Shown: positions 16,550-24,406 of the stretch, piece after piece
Layout: every line of letters begins with the position of its first letter
How positions within the stretch are numbered: the first letter of the stretch is position 1
Source of the DNA: 62-47 sp049647485
Lineage (GTDB): Bacteria; Pseudomonadota; Alphaproteobacteria; Rhizobiales; Xanthobacteraceae
Assembly: GCA_049647485.1 (NCBI GenBank)
Contig: JBARXT010000171.1
Location: 1-47,511 of the forward strand
Length of the DNA: 47,511 bases
Direction of reading: 5' to 3'
Program-made: the position numbers and the translations under genes
Notes under the pieces: model-generated
What the model was told of the DNA's origin: nothing
What the model saw: the letters and a program-made list of their open reading frames with translations, nothing else
Databases searched by the model: none

Positions 16550-17062
16550 TCACTCGGCAGCCTCCCGAAGAAGTACGGATTCCATCCCGTCCTCCGAGAT
16601 TGAGGCATACTTCGTCGGTAGCCGCCATACCTTGATGAGACCGTAGATCGCCGGAATTACCACCAAGGTGAGCATAGTCGACGACATCATTCCGCCAATC
16701 ATCGGCACCGCGATACGCTGCACCACCTCCGAGCCGGTGCCGGTGCTCCAGAGGATCAGCACCAGGCCCGCCATGATGGGAACAACCGTCATCATCTTCG
16801 GCCGCACGCGCTCCACAGCTCCGCGCATGATGGCCTAGTGCAGGTCCATCCGGGTAAACGGCCTGCCCTGCCGGACACGTTCTTCCCTTACCTCCACGAT
16901 GAGCGTTTCCGTGAGCTTGCGGAAATTGAGGAAGAGCAAGAGGAAGATGATGATCAGCGTCACCGGTACGACGATCTCGAGGCGCGCGATGGCACGCTCG
17001 AGATATTCCTACTGGCCGCCGCTCCAGACCACGTAATGACCCGGTGGGAACTCGTGGATGTA
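16550..17062 (-). pseudogene. Second cusA remnant
   Basis: A C-terminal piece of an RND CusA pump. Translation of the minus strand gives FPPGHYVVWSGGQ, then an in-frame TAG (17009-17011), EYLERAIARLEIVVPVTL, LLLFLNFRKLTETLIV, a deletion of roughly 60 residues compared with the intact CusA at 26832, GRPFTRMDLH, a second TAG (16835-16837), and an open stretch AIMRGAVERVRPKMM to the natural C-terminus at 16550. Two nonsense codons plus the deletion make it non-functional. It is closer to the gene at 26832 in some segments (RKL-TLIV, EVVQRIAVP) than to the remnant at 800-1923, so the two are independent decays. Confidence 0.9.
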
Positions 17063-17063
17063 A

Positions 17064-17375
17064 TCACAGCTGATCTTCGACGTCCCTCTTGCGTACATCG
17101 GCTCTTGAAATTGACCTGTGCGCTCCGCTTTGATTGCCGCCCATGTTCTTCATGCACATAAACATCATGAGCGCGCATGGCAGTACAAACAAAAGGGGTA
17201 ACAAGGCGCCAGCAGGCAGCTTGCCATCGAGCTCGCCGCTGACAGCCAGAATGGCGCCGACGATGACGAGCACGCAGACCACCATCCAGCCCCATCCACC
17301 GAGCCATTTATCCCACTTTACAGTCGCAGAAGAGTCAGGCCGTGTACCTGTCGATTTTTCATTCGGTCCCATCAT
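17064..17375 (-). CDS. Small membrane protein with LPCALMMFMCMKN motif
   Basis: A 103-residue protein. A soluble N-terminus is followed by GGWGWMVVCVLVIVGAILAV and LLPLLFVLPCALMMFMCMKN, two helices ending in a Cys/Met cluster much like the LPCLVMC proteins at 10566-11000 and 24407-24706. The last 20 residues (SRADVRKRDVEDQL) run into cusA debris and are probably not the original C-terminus. A leftward ECF-type promoter lies about 145 bases upstream (17518-17562). It is the first gene downstream of that promoter. Role unknown; metal binding is inferred. Confidence 0.65.
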   Translation of the reverse strand: MMGPNEKSTGTRPDSSATVKWDKWLGGWGWMVVCVLVIVGAILAVSGELDGKLPAGALLPLLFVLPCALMMFMCMKNMGGNQSGAHRSISRADVRKRDVEDQL

Positions 17376-17517
17376 CTTCTCTCCTAATGCTGTGACGCCA
17401 AGATACGAAAAAGAACTGTGACCTTCCCGTCATTGAAAGGTAGGAACTGTCATATTCGCAACAAACCAGCGTCCCGCCACGCGGTCGACGCGCCACGAAG
17501 TGAGATCTTGATGATAA

Positions 17518-17562
17518 CTTCGCAAAGCGCTCCGGACAGGTTACACGTTCACGGATAGGTGA
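17518..17562 (-). promoter_or_regulatory. ECF (SigF-type) promoter with near-palindrome, leftward
   Basis: Reading the minus strand: near-palindrome TCACC-N4-CGTGA (17562-17549), three bases, TGTAACC (17545-17539), exactly 16 bases, CGAA (17522-17519). One base of the palindrome differs from the form at the four perfect sites. It faces the 17064-17375 gene and through it perhaps the whole leftward copper/cytochrome run. The -35/-10 pair equals the known Caulobacter SigF consensus (GTAACC, 16 bases, CGAA). Confidence 0.75.
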
Positions 17563-17710
17563 CACTGAAAAGAATTGGCCGGGTTTGTAGTGCCCAATGG
17601 ACCAGCCAGTGGAACAGCACCTAATGCGCATCGTGCAGACGCTGTCGTGCAAGCCACTCAAGACTTAACCGCGGTTATGATCACCATAGCGAGAAGCGGC
17701 GCCTAGCCTC

Positions 17711-17755
17711 TCACGTCAGCGTGAACCTGTAACCGACATAGCGATATCTCCGAAC
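17711..17755 (+). promoter_or_regulatory. ECF (SigF-type) promoter with perfect palindrome, rightward (opgC)
   Basis: TCACG-N4-CGTGA at 17711-17724, three bases, TGTAACC at 17728-17734, 16 bases, CGAAC at 17751-17755. It points at the opgC-like gene starting at 18031, leaving a leader of about 270 bases with no convincing gene. Together with the site at 17518-17562 it forms a divergent promoter pair. The 650-base interval 17376-18030 otherwise holds only a weak 6-bp hairpin at 17791-17806. Confidence 0.8.
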
Positions 17756-18030
17756 TTATTGTGAGGAACGCTAACAGCCGGCGTCACGAGACCGCTTGTG
17801 AGCGGTGACCTTAAATGTAGGCGAACAAGTTAGCGCTGGACTCGGGGGCCATGGTCGTCGCACGAAAACGATTCTCATCGCGTACATCGACTGAGACGCA
17901 AACAATCCACCCACAACGTACCCAATCCCCGGTACGGGGTTTTCCAATCGTGTTCCGCTTCTTCGAAAATCCCTGCGATCGCAAACAGACCCGCGTCAAG
18001 CAAGCGTTTAGAAAATAAAAGACGATACGC

Positions 18031-19269
18031 ATGCGCATTAATGCCACCCCTCCAATGAGCGGACGCGACCTTCGCCTTGATCTCTTCCGCGGCATTGCTA
18101 ACTGGGCGATCTTCCTTGACCATATACCAAACAACGTTGTCGCGTGGATCACGACCAGAAACTATGGCTTCAGCGATGCAGCGGAACTCTTCATATTTAT
18201 GTCAGGCTATATGACATCTCTGGTCTGCGCGAACATCATGATTCAGCGCGGTTTTGTTGCGGGAACGTCTTGGTTGATGAGGCGCGTCTGGCGGCTCTAC
18301 GTTGCACACATTTTCTTGTTTGTGTTGTATGTAGCCGTGATCGGCCATGTCGCACAAAGCTACGCTAATCCCGAGCTCATAAATGAATTCAATATAGCCG
18401 GGTTGCTGCACAACCCGTTCGATGTCCTTACCCAGGGCTTGCTCCTCCGTTTCAAACCCCTCAACATGGATGTGCTCCCCCTTTACATCGTGCTTTTGGC
18501 AGGTATGCCGCCAATTCTATGGCTTATGTTGCGATTGCCCAACGCTACGATGCTAGGATCATTGTGCATATACTTCGTTGCACGAGATCTCGGCTGGAAT
18601 TTATCCTCCTACCCCCGGGGGGCGTGGTATTTTAATCCTTTTGCATGGCAACTACTGTTTGTCCTTGGTGCGTGGTATACCGTAGCTGCAATCCGATTGC
18701 GTCCCCTCACCAATTCGCGAGCCCTTCGTTACGTTGGAGCCGCCTATCTGCTGTTTTCGCTTGTGATGACGATGACAGTTCATATCCCATATCTGGCAAA
18801 CGAACTCCCAAAATGGCTTTTTGACGCATTCAATCCTAACGACAAGACCAATCTCGCCCCTTACCGCGTGGTCCACTTCGTATTCTTTGCACTCTTTGTC
18901 ACAAGATTTCTGCCGAGGAACTGGCGCGGTTTGAAATCTCGCATTCTTCAGCCTCTAATCAAATGCGGTGAGCAATCATTAAACGTCTTTTGTTCGGGAG
19001 TTCTTCTATCATTTTTGGCCCATTTCATATTGGAGACCGGCTCACGCACAGTGTGGACAGAAATCCTCGTCAGCGTAGCTGGGCTTTCGCTGATGACTGC
19101 AGTTGCGTACTTTGTGTCTTGGTCCAAAACATTGGATATACCACGACCGCTTTTCCTAGCGGGACGCACTGGAAAAGATGCGAGTAATGCTGCCAACAGC
19201 GATGATACTGAAACATCGACCAACCGTCCGACTTGGTTGGGCCGAATCGGCTTCTCTCACGAACGGTAG
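18031..19269 (+). CDS. OpgC-family acyltransferase (glucan/envelope modification)
   Basis: A 412-residue multi-pass membrane protein of the OpgC family, which adds succinyl groups to osmoregulated periplasmic glucans. The hallmark opening GRDLRLDLFRGIANWAIFLD with His in FLDHIPNNVVAW, then RNYGFSDAAELFIFMSGY, NMDVLPLYIVLL and KTNLAPYRVVHF are all present; about ten helices are predicted. ATG 18031 is used; the in-frame ATG at 18055 is an alternative and neither has a strong ribosome site. Its DNA is visibly more AT-rich than the surrounding genes, hinting at separate acquisition. A perfect ECF-plus-palindrome promoter lies upstream. A paralogue is at 36040-37245 in the other copper operon. 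Anionic glucans could bind copper, which would explain the company; that is inference. Confidence 0.88.
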   Translation: MRINATPPMSGRDLRLDLFRGIANWAIFLDHIPNNVVAWITTRNYGFSDAAELFIFMSGYMTSLVCANIMIQRGFVAGTSWLMRRVWRLYVAHIFLFVLYVAVIGHVAQSYANPELINEFNIAGLLHNPFDVLTQGLLLRFKPLNMDVLPLYIVLLAGMPPILWLMLRLPNATMLGSLCIYFVARDLGWNLSSYPRGAWYFNPFAWQLLFVLGAWYTVAAIRLRPLTNSRALRYVGAAYLLFSLVMTMTVHIPYLANELPKWLFDAFNPNDKTNLAPYRVVHFVFFALFVTRFLPRNWRGLKSRILQPLIKCGEQSLNVFCSGVLLSFLAHFILETGSRTVWTEILVSVAGLSLMTAVAYFVSWSKTLDIPRPLFLAGRTGKDASNAANSDDTETSTNRPTWLGRIGFSHER

Positions 19270-19523
19270 AAAACGGCGACATCAGGAAGCGCGGACGCTC
19301 GTTCTGGGCTAGCTATTTCGTTGAGTTTTCTACTGCGGCGGCGTCGATCAAGGTAATCGAATGCTCATCGACGAGCCCGCGGCGGTCATTGACCAGTCCC
19401 TTTCGCTTTCCTTGACCTCCGGTCCCCTTGCTCCATTCCGCAAAGAGCTTTCGCAATTTTGCGCGCGACGCTCTATCGCATGTCCAAATACACTGCTAAA
19501 ATTTCTTTTTGTCGTCGCTCCTG

Positions 19524-20174
19524 CTATTGCTTCTCTCGAGACGGCCGGTCACCAAGAGCTGCACGCCAACAGCAACGATCCGGCAAGAACATCGGTACGC
19601 GCTTTTGATAGTTCTGATATTCATCGCCGAACCGTATGAGCATCTGCCTCTCCTCCTTTCGAGCCAGACGCTGGTAGGCGATGACGATGATAGGAAAGGC
19701 CGCAAGTGAAAATATTGTCGGCCAATGCACGACGCCTTCACCAAAAAGGGCGAGGAAAATGCCGCTATATTGCGGATGGCGCACAAAAGCGTAAGGCCCC
19801 TCGGAGGCGAGCCGTCTTTTTGCAGTCGCTCGATAAACCTCACGCCAACCTGCGATCAGCAGCGTGATCCCCGAAAATACAACCGTGTAGCCAATCGCCA
19901 TCGAAACCGGCATCACCCACCAGTCGCCGGTTAGATAAACCCAGAGATTCTCGTCCCAAAAGTTGCCGGCGACGTCCAGACCGAAAATCCGCGTCAGTAG
20001 ATAGATCGTAACGGGAAATCCATACATCTCGGCATAAAACGCAATGATGAATGCTTGCACGAGTCCCGCCCGGCTCCATTCACGCCAGTTGCTCGGCACG
20101 ACAAGACGATAGAAAAACCATGACACGACGACGATCGAGATCGCTATGCCTCCCCAGAATATGTTTGCATGCAT
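19524..20174 (-). CDS. Isoprenylcysteine carboxyl methyltransferase-like membrane protein
   Basis: A 216-residue membrane protein of the ICMT/PEMT methyltransferase superfamily, with about five helices. The signature is near the C-terminus: LASEGPYAFVRHPQYSGIFL (the RHPxY motif that binds SAM) and RLARKEERQMLIRFGDEYQN YQKRVPMFLP. ATG 20174 has GGAGG seven bases upstream. The substrate in bacteria is generally unknown. A palindrome-free ECF-type promoter site lies about 300 bases upstream at 20483-20510, facing it. The flanks (19270-19523 and 20175-20480) contain no gene I can support. Confidence 0.85.
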   Translation of the reverse strand: MHANIFWGGIAISIVVVSWFFYRLVVPSNWREWSRAGLVQAFIIAFYAEMYGFPVTIYLLTRIFGLDVAGNFWDENLWVYLTGDWWVMPVSMAIGYTVVFSGITLLIAGWREVYRATAKRRLASEGPYAFVRHPQYSGIFLALFGEGVVHWPTIFSLAAFPIIVIAYQRLARKEERQMLIRFGDEYQNYQKRVPMFLPDRCCWRAALGDRPSREKQ

Positions 20175-20482
20175 CCATCTGCCTCCGTCGTCGATACTCA
20201 ATGATTCGCACGCCGTCGCGGATTTTCCCCGGCGATGCGACCTCCCGTAGTGTTTGCAGTCGACAGCTTGACCGCCGTCGGTTGGCCCCTTTGTGCTAGA
20301 GCGCGATCGCGATTTTCTCGTTCTCGCGCTGCAGATAGTTTGCCGGCGGCCGGTGAAACAGAAGCGTGCGGCGCGCACCAATGAATCGACCGCAGCTCCT
20401 CGGGTATCGCCATCCCTCGTGGGTTAGGGCAGTTGCGGTCCTTGCGCTTTTCCATTGCGCTTTGCATGCGCTTCTCAAATAA

Positions 20483-20510
20483 GTTCGGGTCAAGCGACCG
20501 CCCGGTTACA
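20483..20510 (-). promoter_or_regulatory. Possible ECF (SigF-type) promoter lacking the palindrome, leftward
   Basis: On the minus strand TGTAACC (20510-20504), exactly 16 bases, CGAAC (20487-20483). The -35, spacer and -10 equal those of the other six sites, but no TCACG/CGTGA palindrome precedes it. The nearest supported gene downstream is the ICMT-like gene at 20174, giving a leader of about 300 bases. The whole stretch 20175-20719 has no other supported content. Confidence 0.55.
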
Positions 20511-20719
20511 CGAGATGAAGGCGAGAGCGGGATTTCTGCTGGCCACGGCTGTCTGGCCGCCGCGATTTCGGGGCGGGGCCGGCCCTGGCGACGATCGCAT
20601 CGAACAGCGACGCCCGCTGCCCAACGTGACCGGTCCGAAAATCCTTGGAAAATTCCAGGTTAAAGGGGCTATAGTGTCATTGTAACTACATCGTGTGGCC
20701 TTCACAAAGCGAGGTCGCT

Positions 20720-21109
20720 ATGCTCAAGCAAAGCTGGAAAACCGAAGCTATTATAGACGTCGCCAATCTCGCCCTGGGCGGGTTTCTGTTTCTATCGCCC
20801 TGGATATTCGGCTTCAGCTCTCGGCTCGGATGGCATACGTCTTGGATGGCCGGTGCCGCCATCGGCATCGTCGCTATTTTTTCGATTGCCGACCTCCTCA
20901 AGCCGGTCTCGATTCCGATGTTCTTCGAACAGGAGGAATGGATCAACCTCACTATCGGCGCGTGGTTGGCGGTCTGCCCTTGGGTTCTCAGCTTCCACGA
21001 CGATGCCATGGCGATGCAGGTTCATCTCGTGGTGGGAATCATCGTCGCAACAATTGCCGTTGTCGAACTCTGGGCTCTGCATCACAGCTCGCCACATCAA
21101 AGGATATGA
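20720..21109 (+). CDS. SPW-repeat membrane protein
   Basis: A 129-residue protein with four predicted helices arranged as two SPW repeats: FLFLSPWIFGFSS and the second copy WLAVCPWVLSFHDD, where Ser is replaced by Cys. This matches the small SPW repeat family of integral membrane proteins, whose function is not established. ATG 20720 has GAGG five bases upstream and is preferred to an upstream ATG at 20693. No ECF-type promoter is seen in front of it. The last residues (HHSSPHQ) are His-rich. Confidence 0.85.
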   Translation: MLKQSWKTEAIIDVANLALGGFLFLSPWIFGFSSRLGWHTSWMAGAAIGIVAIFSIADLLKPVSIPMFFEQEEWINLTIGAWLAVCPWVLSFHDDAMAMQVHLVVGIIVATIAVVELWALHHSSPHQRI

Positions 21110-21176
21110 TGCTTTTCGTGGCAGCATTCCAGTGAAAGCGAATGTTGAGGCTAGCGTTGCCGTGGGCGGAGCTGCA

Positions 21177-21360
21177 ATGAAGAATGCCGTGCTACTGGGA
21201 CTGGTCGCGTTGGGTCTCTTCCGCTGCCGCGTTGGCGGCGGATATGGTAAGGCCCCAAAGCGTTGCCATCTTCGTGGGATACCGTCACGGTAACCGGCCA
21301 TCTGGAAGCCGGCGTCACGCTCAATGGGACGGGCCTTCGGACGGGATTAATTTCTGTCGT
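21177..21360 (+). pseudogene. Relic of a small secreted protein broken over three frames
   Basis: Three successive frames give a continuous-looking product: MKNAVLLGLVALGLF (signal), SAAALAADMVRPQSVAIFVG, then DTVTVTGHLEAGVTLNGTG. Each piece is coherent, so at least two frameshifts have occurred. The family is not recognised. The surrounding 21110-22148 interval is mostly debris with no intact gene. Confidence 0.5.
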
Positions 21361-21737
21361 ACGGCGCGGTGCTGCCGACGCACAAGATGCTGGCCGTCAT
21401 GCAGGCGTGCGGCGGTTCTCCAATCGTTCAATGCTGTCAATCAATCCGTGTCCTCGGCCGATGGATGCGGACGATCGCGATTTCCCAACCAGTGATCGGT
21501 CGCAAACGCCTATGAACAATTCGATGCCGCCGGGTCGATGAAGCCGTCGTCCTCAGGGAAGAGCCTATAAAGTTCACGTTGTTGACATGCCGCGTAATCG
21601 GATATTTCACAGATCGTTACAGCGAGAGGAAAGAATCGGCCAAACAAACTCGCAGAGCGTAAAGTCGCGATCACGCGCTCCAGGGACACCAAGAAACCAT
21701 AACCTCCTGCATCTCGGCAGGACAGAACCTTCCGATC

Positions 21738-21876
21738 TCACCAGGAAATGCAAAAGATCACGGCCGCCCGATCGCCTAACATTCTTGCGGGCATATTCGC
21801 CGGGATATCCTTCTGCGGTCCGTCATGCTTGTGTCCGTCGTGAAAACCAAGGTTGCGTTCCCAGAATGCGCGCGGT
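21738..21876 (-). pseudogene. Relic of an FWE-NLR domain C-terminus
   Basis: The minus strand reads RAFWERNLGFHDG, then KHDGPQKDIPANMPARM and GDRAAVIFCISW before a stop at 21738. It aligns with the end of the domain in the cytochrome at 1-657 (RAFWERNLRF, APAIMPAGMMGDRAAVI). Upstream of it no cytochrome remains. It shows what the missing C-terminus of the window-edge cytochrome may look like. Confidence 0.7.
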
Positions 21877-22148
21877 CAACGCCTAGTGCAGCGAAAATTA
21901 ACATCGCTCAGGTTGAGCAACGACGTCGTTCTGCATCGGTCCTGGAATCAACCGTAACGACTTCAGCATGCTCCTGTCAGATCGCCAATATTCTCTTTTT
22001 ATTCTCTCATGACCACGCAGTTGAAATGGCCCGCTATTGGGATCTAATCGAGCTTTGGATACTGAATCGCCATCCCGCATGAAAGATTCATGATGTGGGT
22101 TCGTTCCTGAGGGATGCCGTCATGCTAGGCGATGGGCACACCCGGAAA

Positions 22149-22421
22149 TCAGTTCAACGAAGGCTTCCGCCGTTCATAACGTCGTACGTTTAGTACGCAC
22201 GACCACATGCCTGTTTTCGGTCCGCCGCGATAGCTGCAAGTTTTCGGAAGCGAACGCAGGGTACCGACCCAGCCGTCGCGCGAGACTACGGAAGCCGCCC
22301 GCTCCGCAGGCTTGGTTCGGAGAGCCGAACCCATTTCGATCCCGTTCGTGTGCGCAAAGCTTGGCGACGCGGCAGCGATCAGCAACAGCGGCAGAAATGC
22401 AACCAGGCTTGATTTGCCCAT
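22149..22421 (-). CDS. Small secreted protein under ECF-type promoter
   Basis: A 90-residue protein. ATG 22421 has GGGAG six bases upstream. The signal peptide (MGKSSLVAFLPLLLIAAASP...SFA) predicts cleavage just before HTNGIEMG, so the mature protein would start with His, as in CopC-like copper proteins. Two Cys (KTCSYRGG and GMWSCVLN) could form a disulfide. The basic C-terminus is RRYERRKPSLN. An ECF promoter with near-palindrome lies 57 bases upstream at 22478-22521. No family recognised. An N-terminal His copper site is my inference. Confidence 0.7.
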   Translation of the reverse strand: MGKSSLVAFLPLLLIAAASPSFAHTNGIEMGSALRTKPAERAASVVSRDGWVGTLRSLPKTCSYRGGPKTGMWSCVLNVRRYERRKPSLN

Positions 22422-22477
22422 TTTCGTCTCCCGGCTCGGCTTGATCGTCAGATCCTGAATGGATCGCATGTAGATGA

Positions 22478-22521
22478 GTTCGAGCGAGAGATCGGGCGGG
22501 TTACAGGTCACGACGATGTGA
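22478..22521 (-). promoter_or_regulatory. ECF (SigF-type) promoter with near-palindrome, leftward
   Basis: On the minus strand: TCACA-N4-CGTGA (22521-22508), two bases, TGTAACC (22505-22499), 16 bases, CGAAC (22482-22478). The palindrome has one mismatch and its gap to the -35 is one base shorter than at the other sites. It faces the secreted protein gene at 22149-22421 with a leader of about 50 bases. Between it and the rightward site at 22857 (22522-22856) I see no supportable gene. Confidence 0.7.
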
Positions 22522-22856
22522 GCGCGACCGCATACTTTGGAGTCGGGCAGACGCGGCGACCGAGACGTGCCCTTCGTGCAAACCTCCCATATTCCTCAGT
22601 TCCGATCCCCCCGGGCCGCTCGGCCGGTTAACGTCGAAAGCCAGCTCTGTCGCCACAAGCGCCGTCTTCATCCAGAACCACTCGCAGAACTGTTCGATGG
22701 CCGAGGAATTCGTTGCGGCGCCGCAGCTTGCCCTCGTCAAAAGCACGCTATAATCCTCGGTCGGATCGAAGCGTTGAACGGTCTGATCGAGGAACCATGC
22801 CGATGTGCTATCTTTTTGTGATCTCTCCTGACCTCCGCCTGTCGCGGTCACTGCAC

Positions 22857-22900
22857 TCACGATCCCGTGAGCGTGTAACCGCGGGCATTCTCCGTTCGAA
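22857..22900 (+). promoter_or_regulatory. ECF (SigF-type) autoregulatory promoter with perfect palindrome
   Basis: TCACG-N4-CGTGA at 22857-22870, three bases, TGTAACC at 22874-22880, 16 bases, CGAA at 22897-22900. The sigma-factor gene starts only 15 bases after the -10, so the leader is very short and includes the GAGGGAG ribosome site. This implies positive autoregulation of the sigma-nrsF operon. Confidence 0.85.
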
Positions 22901-22915
22901 TCAAATGAGGGAGAG

Positions 22916-23470
22916 ATGACAAAGGAGTCCGAGCTCAAAGCACTCATGACGGCGAGCCTCGAAGGCGATTCCAATGCGCATCGATCGCTGCTGACGGCTT
23001 TGAGCGGACATCTGCGAAGCTACTACAAGAGCAGACTTTTGCGATCCGGACGCGCGGCCGAAGAAACTGAAGATCTCGTGCAGGAGGCATTGATCGTCAT
23101 CCATATGCAACGTCACACCTACGATCCGGAGCAGCCGCTGACGCCGTGGGTGTACGCTATTGCCCGCTACAAGCTTATCGACCATTTGCGACGCACCAGG
23201 ACCACGACGGCGCACGTACCCTTGGAAAACGCCGAATACATCCTGGCATCCAACGACAACGCCGCCGCCGAAAGCCAGCTCGATCTCGCCAAGCTCTTTG
23301 AAAGGTTACCGGAACGAATGAGACTTTCGCTCCAATACGTGAAGCTCGACGGCTTGAGCGTGACCGAAGCCGCCGATCGTAGCGGGATGTCGCCATCCGC
23401 CGTCAAGGTCAACATTCACCGTGGGCTGAAGATCCTCACGGCATTGATTGCACGGGAGACCAAAGCGTGA
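22916..23470 (+). CDS. ECF RNA polymerase sigma factor, SigF-like
   Basis: A 184-residue ECF sigma factor. Region 2 is visible at residues 25-95 (EDLVQEALIVIHMQRHTYDP, LTPWVYAIARYKLIDHLRR; the last part is region 2.3-2.4 that binds the -10), and region 4 at about 120-180 (LPERMRLSLQYVKLDGLSV, EAADRSGMSPSAVKVNIHRG; helix-turn-helix that binds the -35). The following gene is NrsF, its membrane anti-sigma, with a four-base GTGA overlap. Caulobacter SigF with NrsF responds to chromium, cadmium and copper stress, and its promoters match those found here. The surrounding copper genes are therefore its likely regulon. Gene name withheld because orthology cannot be tested. Confidence 0.93.
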   Translation: MTKESELKALMTASLEGDSNAHRSLLTALSGHLRSYYKSRLLRSGRAAEETEDLVQEALIVIHMQRHTYDPEQPLTPWVYAIARYKLIDHLRRTRTTTAHVPLENAEYILASNDNAAAESQLDLAKLFERLPERMRLSLQYVKLDGLSVTEAADRSGMSPSAVKVNIHRGLKILTALIARETKA

Positions 23471-24108
23471 AAACCAACGAATTGATTTCCATGCTCAGTT
23501 CGCAGGTCGACCCGGTCGACACGCGGGAGGTCGTCCGGAACGTCCGGAATGCAATCTTGATAGGAGCCGCGGCATCCCTGCTGGCGGTGGTCTTCGTCCT
23601 CGGCGTTCGCGCCGACCTCAGAGAGATGCACGCCAAAATCTTCCTACTCGCAAAACTGACCTTCAGTTTGTCAATCGTGATCTTGGCCTCGCATTACCTT
23701 GTCAAATACATCCGTCCTGGCGGCGAATTTGGGGTCCGGTTTGCCGTCACGGTCCTGCCGTTTCTCGCGTCCATGATCATCGCAGCCATCAGTCTTGCCA
23801 CGGCACCGCGGTCGCACTGGGAGACCATGGTGTTCGGCAGTTACTGGCTCGAATGCCTGATCGCCATCCCCACGGTGGCGGTCGTACCGTTCGCCGCAAT
23901 CATGGCGGCGGTCCGCCTCGCGGCCCCGACGGATTTGGTCCACACCGGTGCGCTCGCCGGGCTGGTCGCCGGCGGCGTCAGCGCGACCGCTTATGCTTTG
24001 CATTGCATGGATGACCTGCTTCCCTTCATTGCGCTCTGGTATGGGGGCACGATCGTGTTGTGCACGGTCGCCGGCGCCGTGCTCGGCCCCAAACTGCTGC
24101 GTTGGTAG
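23467..24108 (+). CDS. nrsF: NrsF (DUF1109) membrane anti-sigma factor
   Basis: A 213-residue inner-membrane protein with six predicted helices and a short cytoplasmic N-terminus (MKTNELISMLSSQVDPVD), typical of NrsF/DUF1109 proteins that hold an ECF sigma at the membrane until stress. Conserved elements include a pair of Cys: W-LEC at about residue 137 and the Cys of ALHCMDD at about 180, plus the ending GPKLLRW. In the family two conserved Cys are needed for signal sensing, and their spacing here fits. Start GTG 23467 overlaps the sigma stop. A frameshifted second copy is at 2718-3354. Confidence 0.92.
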   Translation: MKTNELISMLSSQVDPVDTREVVRNVRNAILIGAAASLLAVVFVLGVRADLREMHAKIFLLAKLTFSLSIVILASHYLVKYIRPGGEFGVRFAVTVLPFLASMIIAAISLATAPRSHWETMVFGSYWLECLIAIPTVAVVPFAAIMAAVRLAAPTDLVHTGALAGLVAGGVSATAYALHCMDDLLPFIALWYGGTIVLCTVAGAVLGPKLLRW

Positions 24109-24279
24109 GCTGGCATTGGGCGCGCCCGGGCATTGCGCGGTGGAAAGACCAAATTCTTACTTCGTCTACACCAACATGAATGCTGAAGGTCGCGGCGGCG
24201 GCGATGAGTGCAGCCACGATGGAAGACGGCATATCACCTGTTTGTCCGTGCCGAGAAAACCGCTCATCCGGTCGATCTC

Positions 24280-24324
24280 ACGAAGGCGTGAGCATGTAAC
24301 CGGCGTGCGCCCCTTCGCGAACTA
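24280..24324 (+). promoter_or_regulatory. ECF (SigF-type) promoter with perfect palindrome, rightward
   Basis: TCACG-N4-CGTGA at 24280-24293, three bases, TGTAACC at 24297-24303, 16 bases, CGAAC at 24320-24324. It faces the membrane protein/Met-rich pair, with a leader of about 75 bases to ATG 24407. The preceding 24109-24279 carries no gene. Confidence 0.82.
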
Positions 24325-24406
24325 ATAGATGACGCTCGCCCTCTGAAGCGGGCGCCCAAAGTGCAATTGTCGTGCATGACAGGAGACCATGACAGGAGAC
24401 GCGACC

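Noticed and set aside
16215..16628. 137-codon minus-strand frame over the microprotein and relic
   Set aside because: It runs through the better-supported microprotein frame and the cusA remnant end; product is meaningless Gly/Arg-rich sequence.
17791..17806. Hairpin (6-bp stem, 4-base loop) in the opgC leader
   Set aside because: Too short to distinguish from chance and not followed by a T-run.
17850..18018. 55-codon plus-strand frame in the opgC leader
   Set aside because: Basic, Thr/Arg-rich and without ribosome site; probably chance.
20198..20467. Minus-strand frame just behind the palindrome-free ECF site
   Set aside because: Position is tempting, but the protein is low-complexity and basic with no ribosome site; not strong enough to call.
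22501..22974. 157-codon minus-strand frame between the two ECF promoters
   Set aside because: It overlaps both promoters and the start of the sigma gene, lacks a ribosome site and shows no recognisable protein pattern.
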